DNA from: an uncultured Candidatus Melainabacteria bacterium
Lineage (GTDB): Bacteria > Cyanobacteriota > Vampirovibrionia > Gastranaerophilales > Gastranaerophilaceae
DNA length: 64,000 nt
Assembly: GCA_934726055.1 (NCBI GenBank)
Contig: CAKVCZ010000013.1
Span: 1-64,000 of the forward strand
Direction: 5' to 3'
A model generated the notes under the pieces. It did not search any database. It was not told where the DNA came from and was given only the letters and a program-made list of their open reading frames with translations. Positions within the stretch are counted from its first letter, which is position 1. Every line of letters starts with the position of its first letter. Positions 1 through 7,258 of this stretch are shown here, piece after piece. The position numbers and the translations under genes were made by a program.

Positions 1-561
1 ATGTTCTCGAGCATTTTCGTTTTTATCGTATTGTTTTTTGTTATTACCCCAAATCTTTTTATCATAAAAATCTTTACATTCAGGTTTGGATAACATTGAC
101 AATAATCTGGTTTTATCTAAATTATTTAAAGTTACCGGTTTTGCTATTTTCCAAGTTAAAGAATTGGAATCCAACGCATTATGCATGGTTTTGAACCCTC
201 CAATTAGCTGTTGCTGTCTAATGTCAGCTTCAACTTTTTTTTGAGTTTCTTCATCAGCTCTAAGTTTTAAAATATCCAACTCATCACCGCCACCTTTTTT
301 CAATTCTTCTTGAGAAATAAATCCATCTCCGTTTTTATCAAGTTTATCAATCCAACCTGCAACATCGGATATATCCATTTTTTTACCGTTATTTTCGATG
401 TATGCATTGTCGCCATCACCTTTATGCCCTGAAAAATCTATTATTAATGCCTTTGCTGTCATTTCTAATGCAGATTCTCTTGCATATTTATCTGCAAGTT
501 TGTTATCTTGTTTGTGATGAAATTTTAAACCTGCACCGTTCAATGTTGCATCATTACCCAT
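1..561 (-). CDS. EF-hand domain protein (3' end beyond window)
   Basis: The frame is open from an ATG at 561 to the window edge (187 codons), so the C-terminus is missing. An AGAGG ribosome site lies 7 nt before the ATG. I see no signal peptide or membrane segment. Residues 75-86 form a canonical EF-hand calcium loop (DKNGDGFISQEE) with acidic or polar ligands at loop positions 1, 3, 5, 9 and 12. A weaker Asp/Gly-rich stretch around residues 42-52 may be a second, degenerate loop. The rest is hydrophilic and Lys-rich. The loop supports calcium binding, but the cellular role is unknown. It is divergent from the carbonic anhydrase gene. Confidence 0.7.
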   Translation of the reverse strand, partial: MGNDATLNGAGLKFHHKQDNKLADKYARESALEMTAKALIIDFSGHKGDGDNAYIENNGKKMDISDVAGWIDKLDKNGDGFISQEELKKGGGDELDILKLRADEETQKKVEADIRQQQLIGGFKTMHNALDSNSLTWKIAKPVTLNNLDKTRLLSMLSKPECKDFYDKKIWGNNKKQYDKNENAREH

Positions 562-702
562 AATTTATACCTCTTGAATACAGTTAACTTAATACACATG
601 TATTGTCGTCATTACACTCAAAGTACTTTAATAATATTTTTTGATTTTAACATAATTTAACATTCTACACAAAAAACTTGTAAGAATTTTTCTGGATTGA
701 CG

Positions 703-708
703 TATAAT
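703..708 (+). promoter_or_regulatory. possible -10 box of the carbonic anhydrase gene
   Basis: A TATAAT hexamer lies about 50 nt before the ATG at 757. The best -35 candidate, TTGTAA, is 19 nt upstream, longer than the ideal spacing, so this is tentative. Confidence 0.3.
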
Positions 709-756
709 TATATTATTAATGGAAGTTTAAATATTAAGAATTAAAAAGGAGAAGAA

Positions 757-1407
757 ATGAAAAGATTATTACTTTTACTATGTTTAGTATTTTCAATCAA
801 TCAAGTAAGTGCATCAAACGTAGATAATTTATCCGCAGAGCAAGCACTTGAAAAATTAAAAGCAGGAAATAACAATTATGTAGTGCAAAAATTAAAACAT
901 CCGAATCTAACAGCACAAAGAAGAGCAGAAATGAAAACCGGACAACATCCTTTTGCGACGGTTTTATCATGTTCAGATTCACGTGTACCGGCAGAAATTA
1001 TCTTTGACCAAGGATTAGGAGATATTTTTGTAATAAGAAATGCTGGTAATGTAATTGATGATGCAGTATTAGCATCTATGGAATATGCTGTATATCATTT
1101 AGGAACAAAATTGGTAGTGATTATGGGACACCAAAATTGTGGTGCTGTTGCAGCTTCAATGTCAAATAATAAAGAAACACATTACATAGAATCTTCAATT
1201 AAATCCCCAATCAAACATTCTGTAAAAAAATGCGAAAAAGAACATAAATTAACAGCAGACAATGTTACTGTTGAAAATCTAAATCACGATATTGACTTAA
1301 TTAGTCAAAAAGATGCAAAACTTGCAAAATACATGAAAGAACATAATGTAAAAGTTGTCAAAGCTTATTATAGCATTGATACAGGCAAAGTAACATTCTT
1401 AGATTAA
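757..1407 (+). CDS. beta-class carbonic anhydrase, exported
   Basis: This 216-aa protein interconverts CO2 and bicarbonate using zinc. The beta-class ligand set is complete: CSDSR (Cys72, Asp74, Arg76) and HQNC (His125, Cys128). The segment between them, with AEIIFDQGLGD and VIRNAGN, is also family-typical. Residues 1-19 look like a signal peptide (MKRLLLLLCLVFS...VSA), so the enzyme should act in the periplasm, where it could support bicarbonate uptake or buffer fermentative CO2. An AGGAGA ribosome site precedes the ATG. The gene stands alone, with its own terminator. Confidence 0.93.
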   Translation: MKRLLLLLCLVFSINQVSASNVDNLSAEQALEKLKAGNNNYVVQKLKHPNLTAQRRAEMKTGQHPFATVLSCSDSRVPAEIIFDQGLGDIFVIRNAGNVIDDAVLASMEYAVYHLGTKLVVIMGHQNCGAVAASMSNNKETHYIESSIKSPIKHSVKKCEKEHKLTADNVTVENLNHDIDLISQKDAKLAKYMKEHNVKVVKAYYSIDTGKVTFLD

Positions 1408-1432
1408 TTATTCTTATATAATTACATTGATA

Positions 1433-1471
1433 ATAAAAGACTCAAACAATTATTGTTGAGTCTTTTATTTT
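1433..1471 (+). terminator. Rho-independent terminator after carbonic anhydrase
   Basis: A 13-bp stem (ATAAAAGACTCAA paired with TTGAGTCTTTTAT) surrounds a 10-nt loop and runs into a T-rich tail, 25 nt past the stop codon. Confidence 0.8.
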
Positions 1472-1559
1472 AAGGAATTACAATCAATTATCCATACATA
1501 AATCAGAATAAAAGTCCAAGACAAAATTTTTCATCTAAAGACAATGTCTTGTTATCGTT

Positions 1560-1612
1560 TTCGAGAGGGGAGAACTAAGAATAAGGCGACAGCCTTATTT
1601 TGGTGAGATTCC
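1560..1612 (-). repeat. structured non-coding segment downstream of tRNA-Phe
   Basis: A perfect 8-bp hairpin (AATAAGGC at 1580-1587 paired with GCCTTATT at 1592-1599) sits between short GAGAGG-GAGAAC and GGTGAGA blocks. Similar blocks flank the middle hairpin of the tRNA-Leu leader units (GAAC, AAAA hairpin TTTT, GTGAGAG). It lies past the tRNA-Phe terminator. No coding potential is seen between 1472 and 1612. Its function is unknown, and the similarity to the leader units is short. Confidence 0.35.
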
Positions 1613-1618
1613 GAACTC

Positions 1619-1645
1619 AAAAAAAAACATCCTCACGGATGTTTT
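1619..1645 (-). terminator. Rho-independent terminator of tRNA-Phe
   Basis: Read on the minus strand, AAAACATCC pairs with GGATGTTTT around a GTGA loop, followed by a continuous T run. It begins 7 nt past the tRNA 3' end. Confidence 0.8.
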
Positions 1646-1652
1646 CTTTTAG

Positions 1653-1728
1653 TGGTGCCGCGTCTCGGAATCGAACCAAGGACACAGGGATTTTCAGTCC
1701 CTTGCTCTACCAACTGAGCTAACGCGGC
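1653..1728 (-). tRNA. tRNA-Phe(GAA), CCA encoded
   Basis: This is a 76-nt cloverleaf. The acceptor arm is GCCGCG paired with CGCGGC, and the D-arm is GCTCAGTTGGTAGAGC. The anticodon arm is GGGA-CTGAAAA-TCCC with anticodon GAA. The T-arm contains TTCGATTC. The 3' CCA is encoded. It is transcribed with a structured leader (1729-1840) that contains an inverted copy of its own D-arm, and it has a terminator directly downstream. Confidence 0.96.
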
Positions 1729-1840
1729 ATTCATTATTTAATTTTCAAATCTTTTTTCGCTCAGTTGCTAGAGCAAGCTCTAACTTTATTGAACTTCGGT
1801 TCCGTTCCACTCACCGCGACTGAGCCACGCGGCACTTCTA
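1729..1840 (-). ncRNA. tRNA-Phe leader with inverted D-arm copy
   Basis: The segment between the predicted transcription start (about 1840) and the tRNA opens with a partial sense copy of the tRNA 5' end (GCCGCGTGGCTCAGT from 1833, against GCCGCGTTAGCTCAGT in the tRNA). It then carries an inverted copy of the D-arm: 1759-1777 matches the complement of tRNA bases at 1701-1719 at 18 of 19 positions. The copy is complementary to the tRNA from its nucleotide 10 and lies 30 nt before the tRNA 5' end. The 30-nt spacer contains TTGAAAATT. The tRNA-Leu leader has the same geometry. The element could sequester the D-arm in the precursor. No known family is recognised. Confidence 0.6.
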
Positions 1841-1845
1841 TAATC

Positions 1846-1873
1846 ATTCTACATTATAAAAATTTTTCGTCAA
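1846..1873 (-). promoter_or_regulatory. promoter of the tRNA-Phe transcript
   Basis: On the minus strand, TTGACG (1868-1873), a 16-nt spacer, then TAGAAT (1846-1851). The layout is nearly identical to the tuf promoter in this window (TTGACA-16-TAGAAT). The predicted start falls at the first bases of the tRNA-like leader. Confidence 0.7.
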
Positions 1874-1880
1874 GTGTTTT

Positions 1881-2429
1881 TTAAACTTGAGGTCCAATCA
1901 ATAATGTAACGTTTCTACCTTCCTGCATAGGTTTCTTTTCAATTGTCATTTGTTCGTCTTTTAAGTCCTCAACAAATCTGTTTGCTAAATCAAATGCCAA
2001 TTTTGAGTGCTGCATTTCACGTCCACGCAACATTACAATAACTTTTACTTTATTACCTTGTGCAATAAATTTTTTTATATTATTAATTCTCACTTGGTAA
2101 TCATGTGTATCAATTTTATATCTGATTTTTATTTCTTTTATATCAACAGTATGTTGTTTTTTCTTAGCCTCTTTAGCACGTTTTTCTATTTCATACTTAT
2201 ACTTTCCGTAGTTCAAGATTTTTGCAACAGGAGGTTCTTGATTCGGATTAATTAATACCAAATCTAAATCAGCATCTTCTGCCATTTGCAATGCTTGTGA
2301 TGTTGGAACAACACCATGATTTGCTCCGTCTTCTCCTATTAATCTAACTTCCTTTACACGAATGCGTTCATTCATGATTACTTTATCTTTTACGTCTTTT
2401 TTCTGACCGTATTTTTCTTCGCCTGCTAT
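1881..2429 (-). CDS. infC: translation initiation factor IF-3, probable AUA start
   Basis: IF-3 binds the 30S subunit, prevents premature subunit joining and checks the initiator tRNA. NERIRVKEVRLI and the KxxEIKIRYKIDxHDYQVR linker region are typical of the family. The normal C-terminal domain ends in GPQV. The open frame continues upstream to a TTG at 2477, but a likely -10 box (TATAAA, 2463-2468) lies inside that extension. An AAAGGAG site is placed 8 nt before an in-frame ATA at 2429, which gives 182 aa, the usual family length. infC is well known for using a rare start (AUU in E. coli) for autoregulation. An ATG at 2375 is the fallback start but lacks a ribosome site. rpmI and rplT do not follow. 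Confidence 0.92.
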   Translation of the reverse strand: MAGEEKYGQKKDVKDKVIMNERIRVKEVRLIGEDGANHGVVPTSQALQMAEDADLDLVLINPNQEPPVAKILNYGKYKYEIEKRAKEAKKKQHTVDIKEIKIRYKIDTHDYQVRINNIKKFIAQGNKVKVIVMLRGREMQHSKLAFDLANRFVEDLKDEQMTIEKKPMQEGRNVTLLIGPQV

Positions 2430-2524
2430 GACTAAGTCTCCTTTATTTTTATATCCTACTTGTTTATAATAACACAAATATTTTGAATTTTAAAAATATA
2501 TCTTTACATAAGTTAAAACTTTTC

Positions 2525-2634
2525 TTGCAAAATATCATGATTTGTTGCATAATAAACTTATTAATAATATAAAGCTCTCTCTTCTTATTTAAACGGACAG
2601 ACCTTATCTTGTATTCCATAAGGTCTTTTTTTTT
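2525..2634 (+). ncRNA. candidate small RNA or leader: promoter plus terminator
   Basis: TTGCAA (2525-2530), a 17-nt spacer and CATAAT (2548-2553) form a plausible promoter. It is followed about 45 nt later by a strong terminator: GACCTTAT (2600-2607) paired with ATAAGGTC (2618-2625) and nine T residues. The predicted transcript of about 75 nt contains the pyrimidine run GCTCTCTCTTCTT, which could pair with ribosome binding sites. There is no convincing open frame. It may be a free small RNA or an attenuator for the WG-repeat gene that starts at 2712. Confidence 0.45.
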
Positions 2635-2711
2635 GTCAAATTTATCCCAATTACCCTTAAATTATTTGACACTTTTCTCTATTTTCAGTAATATTGTTGA
2701 AAAGGACAAAT

Positions 2712-3722
2712 ATGAAAAAATCAACTATTTATATATATATTATACTTTTTATTTTTCTTATTTTTTTTGCTGTAAAACTTTATTCCGGCGAAAAAAAATA
2801 TAATGGAATTAATACCCTCAATTTAAAAACAAGTATAAATTATAAAGAATTCATAATAAAAGGTCATCCTTTTTCTCAGGAAAATAAATACAAACAAGAA
2901 ACATATTCAAAACAAAAAGTAATTGAACATGAACTTTTAGCTAAATTCAAATTAAAGCCCGAAGATAAAACAGAAAAAGAAATTTATAAAATCATAAAAA
3001 ACGACAAATGTGGATTATTAAATGAAAACGAAGAAAAAATTACAAAAATTATATATGACGATTTTTTGAACTTTGATGAAGAAAAAGGTATATTTGTTTC
3101 TATCCTAAACGGGAAAAAAGGATTAATGAATTACAGAGGGAAAATTCTTGTTCCTGCCGGATTTGAAACAATTAAAAAAACTGAGTATCCACATCTTGTT
3201 ATTGTAAAACGCCCTAAATTCTACGGACTTTATGATATAAAACTTGCTAAAGAAGTTATAAATCCTATTTATACGAGTATTACTCCGTATGATGAAAAAA
3301 ATTGGAAAATCGAATCGAACAATAAATTTGGTTTCGTTCATTATGAAAACGGAAAATCTTCCATTACAAAACCAAAATATAATGAAATTGAAGCTTTTTC
3401 AAAATATTTGGTTACAAGACACCAAAATAAACTGGGATTAATAGACCTAAAAACCGGAGAAACCATTTCTGACACAAAATATGATGAAATAAGTTTATTA
3501 AATAAAAATACCATAGACACAGATAATATTTATATTTACAAAACAAAAATAGATAACCGTTATGGACTTATATATTACACTCCAAAAGAATTAACTATTA
3601 TTGCACCAATATATGATGAGGTTAAATTTGATACTCATGTAAACGTTCTCTCACATGGTTATTGGAGAACTCTTGATAACAAAGGAAACGTTATTTCAAG
3701 GAATTCTTATGCAACAAGATAA
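2712..3722 (+). CDS. membrane-anchored WG-repeat protein
   Basis: The start is the ATG at 2712, with an AAAGGA site 5 nt upstream; the TTG at 2694 has none. The protein is 336 aa. Residues 4-24 form one hydrophobic segment (signal anchor or uncleaved signal). The rest carries about six diverged WG/KWG-type repeats with cores such as KCGLLNENEEK, KKGLMNYRGK, FYGLYDI, KFGFVHYENGK, KLGLIDLKTGE and RYGLIYYTPKE. These repeats form beta-propeller-like scaffolds of unknown ligand. The protein is probably on the outer face of the inner membrane. Its end overlaps the start of ldpA by 14 nt, so the two are translationally linked. Confidence 0.75.
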   Translation: MKKSTIYIYIILFIFLIFFAVKLYSGEKKYNGINTLNLKTSINYKEFIIKGHPFSQENKYKQETYSKQKVIEHELLAKFKLKPEDKTEKEIYKIIKNDKCGLLNENEEKITKIIYDDFLNFDEEKGIFVSILNGKKGLMNYRGKILVPAGFETIKKTEYPHLVIVKRPKFYGLYDIKLAKEVINPIYTSITPYDEKNWKIESNNKFGFVHYENGKSSITKPKYNEIEAFSKYLVTRHQNKLGLIDLKTGETISDTKYDEISLLNKNTIDTDNIYIYKTKIDNRYGLIYYTPKELTIIAPIYDEVKFDTHVNVLSHGYWRTLDNKGNVISRNSYATR

Positions 3723-4653
3723 TTTAGCACTAAAAAATATTTTGGATTCAAAAACATGCTTCAAACTTGTTTGTGGTGCAGGAAATGAAAATCTTGAAGA
3801 AATTGAAAAGTTAGTATATGTATATTCAAAAGCTGGCTGTAATATTTTTGATATCTCCGCAAACTTAGATGCTCTAAAAGCAGCAAAAAGAGGTTTAAAT
3901 AGAGCCGGGATAAAAGATAATCGTTTTATTTGCATATCCGTTGGAATAAAAGATGATCCTCATACCAATAAAGCCTTTATCAATAAGGAAATATGCAAAT
4001 CCTGCTTTAAATGTGAAAAAATCTGTCCTCAAAATGCAATTAGTAATTTTTTAGTTGATAAAACAAAATGTATTGGTTGCTCAAAATGTTTATCTGCATG
4101 CAATTTCTATGCCATTGAAATGAAAAGTCTTCCAACAGATTTAAACAAAGTTCTTCCTGATTTAATAACAGAAGGTTTTGATTGTCTTGAATTTCATGCA
4201 ATCAGCGATAAAGAACAAGAAGTTTTTGATATTTGGAATACATTAAACAAACTTTTTAATGGATTTCTAAGTATTTGTATTGATAGAGCACTACTTTCAA
4301 ACAAGACTTTATGCTCACGATTAAAAAAAATGCTTTCAATACGAAAAGATTTTACAACAATAATTCAAGCTGACGGTTCCCCAATGAGTGGAGGAAATGA
4401 TGATTACAAAACAACTTTACAAGCTGTTGCAACAGCAGAATTAATCCAAAAAGAAAATTTCCCCGCATACATAATTCTATCAGGAGGAACAAATTCTAAA
4501 ACTAAAGAATTGTCTAAACTCTGTAACGTTCAAATTAATGGAATCGCCATTGGTTCTTTTGCCAGAAAAATTGTAAAAAATTATTTACATGGTAATATGA
4601 ATGAAGAAGAAGCAGTAAAAATTGCAAAGAATTTAGTTGAAAGTACATATTAA
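3709..4653 (+). CDS. ldpA: LdpA-like 4Fe-4S protein (cyanobacterial clock-input family)
   Basis: The 314-aa protein has a short N-terminal domain, then two ferredoxin-type 4Fe-4S motifs (Cys96, 99, 102, 106 and Cys121, 124, 127, 131). A long C-terminal domain follows with ADGSPMSGG, TLQAVATAE and LSGGTNSKT blocks that I recognise from LdpA. In Cyanobacteria LdpA senses redox state and adjusts the circadian period. No kai genes or photosynthesis genes are in this window, so here it is more likely a general redox or iron-sulfur protein. The start at 3709 has an AAGGA site and lies inside the end of the WG-repeat gene. The family call rests on the C-terminal motifs. Confidence 0.8.
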   Translation: MQQDNLALKNILDSKTCFKLVCGAGNENLEEIEKLVYVYSKAGCNIFDISANLDALKAAKRGLNRAGIKDNRFICISVGIKDDPHTNKAFINKEICKSCFKCEKICPQNAISNFLVDKTKCIGCSKCLSACNFYAIEMKSLPTDLNKVLPDLITEGFDCLEFHAISDKEQEVFDIWNTLNKLFNGFLSICIDRALLSNKTLCSRLKKMLSIRKDFTTIIQADGSPMSGGNDDYKTTLQAVATAELIQKENFPAYIILSGGTNSKTKELSKLCNVQINGIAIGSFARKIVKNYLHGNMNEEEAVKIAKNLVESTY

Positions 4654-4667
4654 AGGATTATTTTTAT

Positions 4668-5504
4668 ATGGTAAAAGTTTTAGTAACCGGTGCAAACGGT
4701 ATGTTAGGTCAAGATTTATGTCCAATGCTTGAAGATTGCGATTTTATAGATGAAGTAATTGAAACAGACAGACACAATCTTGATATTACAAACGAAATTG
4801 AAGTTAATAAAGTTTTAAATGAATATAAACCGGATTATATAATCCACTGTGCAGCATACACAAATGTTGATAAGGCCGAAACTGATCTGGAAAATGCTGA
4901 AAAAATAAATGTACATGGAACTGAAAATATTGCAAAAGCTGCAAATAAAATAAACGCGACTCTTATATACATTTCAACCGATTACGTTTTTGACGGAACC
5001 AAAAAAGAAAAATATTTACCAATAGATGCAACTAACCCTTTAAATAATTACGGAAAAACAAAATTACAAGGAGAATTAGCTGTTCAAAAATATTGTAAAA
5101 AATACTACATAACAAGAACAAGCTGGTTATACGGTCATCACGGTAAAAACTTTATCGAAACAATGCTAAAATATGGAAAAGAAGGTAAAGAGTTAAAAGT
5201 AGTTAATGACCAATTTGGTTGTCCTACTTGGACAGTTGGTTTGTCTGAAGGAATTTGCGATATTATAGAAGAAAATCCCGATTATGGAATTTATCATATC
5301 TGCGGAAGCGGTGAAACAACTTGGTATGAATTTGCAAAAGAAATTTTTAAACAGGCTAATGTTGATGCAAAACTTTCTCCTTGCACAACAGAAGAATACC
5401 CTGTTCCTGCCAAAAGACCAAAGTATTCTGCTATGGAAAATGATGGAATATGCGAAAATTGGAAAATTTCACTAAAAAAATATTTAGAATTGAAAGTTGA
5501 CTAA
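4668..5504 (+). CDS. rfbD: dTDP-4-dehydrorhamnose reductase
   Basis: RmlD/RfbD reduces dTDP-4-keto-L-rhamnose to dTDP-L-rhamnose, the last step of the rhamnose donor pathway. The Rossmann motif GANGMLGQD is at the N-terminus. The catalytic triad of the short-chain dehydrogenase family shows as STDYVFDG and YGKTKLQGE (Tyr-x-x-x-Lys). TRTSWLYG is also typical. At 278 aa it is of normal length. It starts 14 nt after ldpA and is followed by rfbA; rfbB and rfbC are not nearby. It would supply rhamnose for lipopolysaccharide or other surface glycans. Confidence 0.95.
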   Translation: MVKVLVTGANGMLGQDLCPMLEDCDFIDEVIETDRHNLDITNEIEVNKVLNEYKPDYIIHCAAYTNVDKAETDLENAEKINVHGTENIAKAANKINATLIYISTDYVFDGTKKEKYLPIDATNPLNNYGKTKLQGELAVQKYCKKYYITRTSWLYGHHGKNFIETMLKYGKEGKELKVVNDQFGCPTWTVGLSEGICDIIEENPDYGIYHICGSGETTWYEFAKEIFKQANVDAKLSPCTTEEYPVPAKRPKYSAMENDGICENWKISLKKYLELKVD

Positions 5505-5527
5505 TAATTTATAGAAAGGATTTTAAA

Positions 5528-6403
5528 ATGAAAGGTATAGTTTTAGCAGGTGGAAGCGGGACAAGACTTTATCCATCTACAATGGCAGCATCAAAACAAT
5601 TGTTACCAATTTATGACAAACCTATGATATATTACCCAATTTCAGTTTTAATGTTAGCAGGTATAAAAGATATTTTGATTATATCAACACCTCAAGATTT
5701 ACCAAATTTTAAAAGAATGCTTGGCGATGGTTCTCAATTTGGGGTTAAATTCAGCTACAAAGAACAACCATCACCTGATGGTTTGGCTCAAGCATTTATT
5801 TTAGGTGAAGAATTCGTTGGAAATGATAATGCCGCACTAATTTTAGGTGATAATATTTTTTACGGTCCAAATTTTTCCGGTCAGTTAAAAGATGTTTGCA
5901 GAAATATTGAACAAAACGGCGGAGCAACAGTATTTGGCTATGAAGTTAAAGATCCTGAAAGATTCGGTGTTGTAGAATTTGATAAGGATAATAAAGCTAT
6001 TTCAATAGAAGAAAAACCTAAACAACCTAAATCAAACTTTGCAGTAACGGGTTTATATTTCTATGACAATTCTGTTGTTGAAAAAGCTAAAAACTTAAAA
6101 CCATCTGCAAGAGGCGAACTGGAAATTACCGATTTAAACAGAATTTATTTAGAAGAAAACAAATTAAATGTTGTAAAATTAGGCAGAGGATTCTCATGGC
6201 TTGATACAGGAACCCACAGTTCTTTATTAAGAGCATCTATGTATGTTCAAACTATTGAAGAAAACCAAGGAATTAAAATTGCTTGTCTTGAAGAAATTGC
6301 ATACAGAATGGGATTTGTTGATAAAGACACCCTAAATCAAAGTATTAGCGGTTATAAAAATAATGAATACTACGATTATGTAAGAAGATTAATTCAAAAA
6401 TAA
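5528..6403 (+). CDS. rfbA: glucose-1-phosphate thymidylyltransferase
   Basis: RmlA/RfbA makes dTDP-glucose from dTTP and glucose-1-phosphate, the first step towards dTDP-rhamnose. The nucleotide-binding signature [14 protein letters not shown] opens the protein. [24 protein letters not shown] and [12 protein letters not shown] are all hallmark blocks. The 291-aa length is standard. An AAAGGA site precedes the ATG. The stop codon overlaps the next start by one base (TAATG), which implies coupled translation with the TIM-barrel gene. Confidence 0.96.
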   Translation: MKGIVLAGGSGTRLYPSTMAASKQLLPIYDKPMIYYPISVLMLAGIKDILIISTPQDLPNFKRMLGDGSQFGVKFSYKEQPSPDGLAQAFILGEEFVGNDNAALILGDNIFYGPNFSGQLKDVCRNIEQNGGATVFGYEVKDPERFGVVEFDKDNKAISIEEKPKQPKSNFAVTGLYFYDNSVVEKAKNLKPSARGELEITDLNRIYLEENKLNVVKLGRGFSWLDTGTHSSLLRASMYVQTIEENQGIKIACLEEIAYRMGFVDKDTLNQSISGYKNNEYYDYVRRLIQK

Positions 6404-7194
6404 TGAAAATAGGCATAAAACAATTTTCAAACAAATTTGATAATTACAAAGATTACTTAATTGAATATTGGGAAAAACAAAAATATGATTATATTGAATT
6501 ATATGTTGCACCAAATCAATTAGATAATCTGCCATTGTGGTATGAATTAAAAAATAAATATGGAATAAATTACACAATACATGCACCACATTTCAGTCAA
6601 GGTGTAAATCTTGCAGATAAAAATCTTTTTGATCATAACAAAAATGTTTATCAAGAGGTAAATACTTATGCAAAAGAATTAGATGTAGAATATACAGTAG
6701 TTCATGCCGGAATGGACGGAAGTATTGAAGAAGTTGCAAAACAGATTAATTCAATAAAACCTTATAAAATAAAAATTGAGAATAAACCTTACGTAGCCCC
6801 AAGAAATCCTGATAAAATGATATGTAGAGGTGCCACAATAGAAGAAATTAAGTTCGTTATGGGAAATTGTAACTGCGAATTCAATTTGGATATAGGACAT
6901 GCTTTTTGCTCCGCAGTTTCTCAAAAATTGAACCAATTTGAATATTTGGATGAATTTTTACAATTAAATCCAACCTCATATCATTTAAGCGATGGTATCT
7001 TCAATGATAGAATTGATATTCATTATCACCTAAATTGTGGGGATTATGATTGGAATAAAATATTTCCAAAATTAAACAATAACATAAATTGGACACTTGA
7101 AACCATTACCAAAAAGGATACTGACGGATTTGATAAAGTTCTTAATGACATAGCATTTTTAAATCAAAATTTGTCGATAATAATTAACAAATAA
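6403..7194 (+). CDS. xylose-isomerase-like TIM-barrel protein
   Basis: The 263-aa protein resembles the sugar phosphate isomerase / AP endonuclease 2 fold. Beta-strand ends carry candidate metal ligands: YTIHAPHF, YTVVHAGM, IKIENKP, FNLDIGHAF, YHLSDG and WTLETI, matching the usual His/Glu/Asp pattern of this superfamily. The reaction cannot be read from the sequence; sugar or sugar-phosphate epimerisation or isomerisation is the most likely class. Its one-base overlap with rfbA suggests a role in the same nucleotide-sugar or surface-polysaccharide pathway. It could instead be a DNA-repair endonuclease IV relative, but the context argues against that. Confidence 0.65.
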   Translation: MKIGIKQFSNKFDNYKDYLIEYWEKQKYDYIELYVAPNQLDNLPLWYELKNKYGINYTIHAPHFSQGVNLADKNLFDHNKNVYQEVNTYAKELDVEYTVVHAGMDGSIEEVAKQINSIKPYKIKIENKPYVAPRNPDKMICRGATIEEIKFVMGNCNCEFNLDIGHAFCSAVSQKLNQFEYLDEFLQLNPTSYHLSDGIFNDRIDIHYHLNCGDYDWNKIFPKLNNNINWTLETITKKDTDGFDKVLNDIAFLNQNLSIIINK

Positions 7195-7197
7195 TTG

Positions 7198-7215
7198 CAA
7201 ATAAAAATTTATTTG
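7198..7215. promoter_or_regulatory. 18-bp perfect palindrome before reverse rubrerythrin
   Basis: CAAATAAA-AA-TTTATTTG has 8-bp arms and lies 44 nt before the rubrerythrin ATG, where a promoter would be expected. It is not followed by a T run. It could be an operator for a redox or metal regulator. The AT-only composition makes chance a real alternative. Confidence 0.3.
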
Positions 7216-7258
7216 TTAAAATCAGGATTGTAGTGTAAGTAAGAGAAAGGATTTAAAA

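Noticed and set aside
1881..2477. infC start at the longest open frame (2477)
   Set aside because: That start is a TTG with no ribosome site, and a probable -10 box lies inside the extension.
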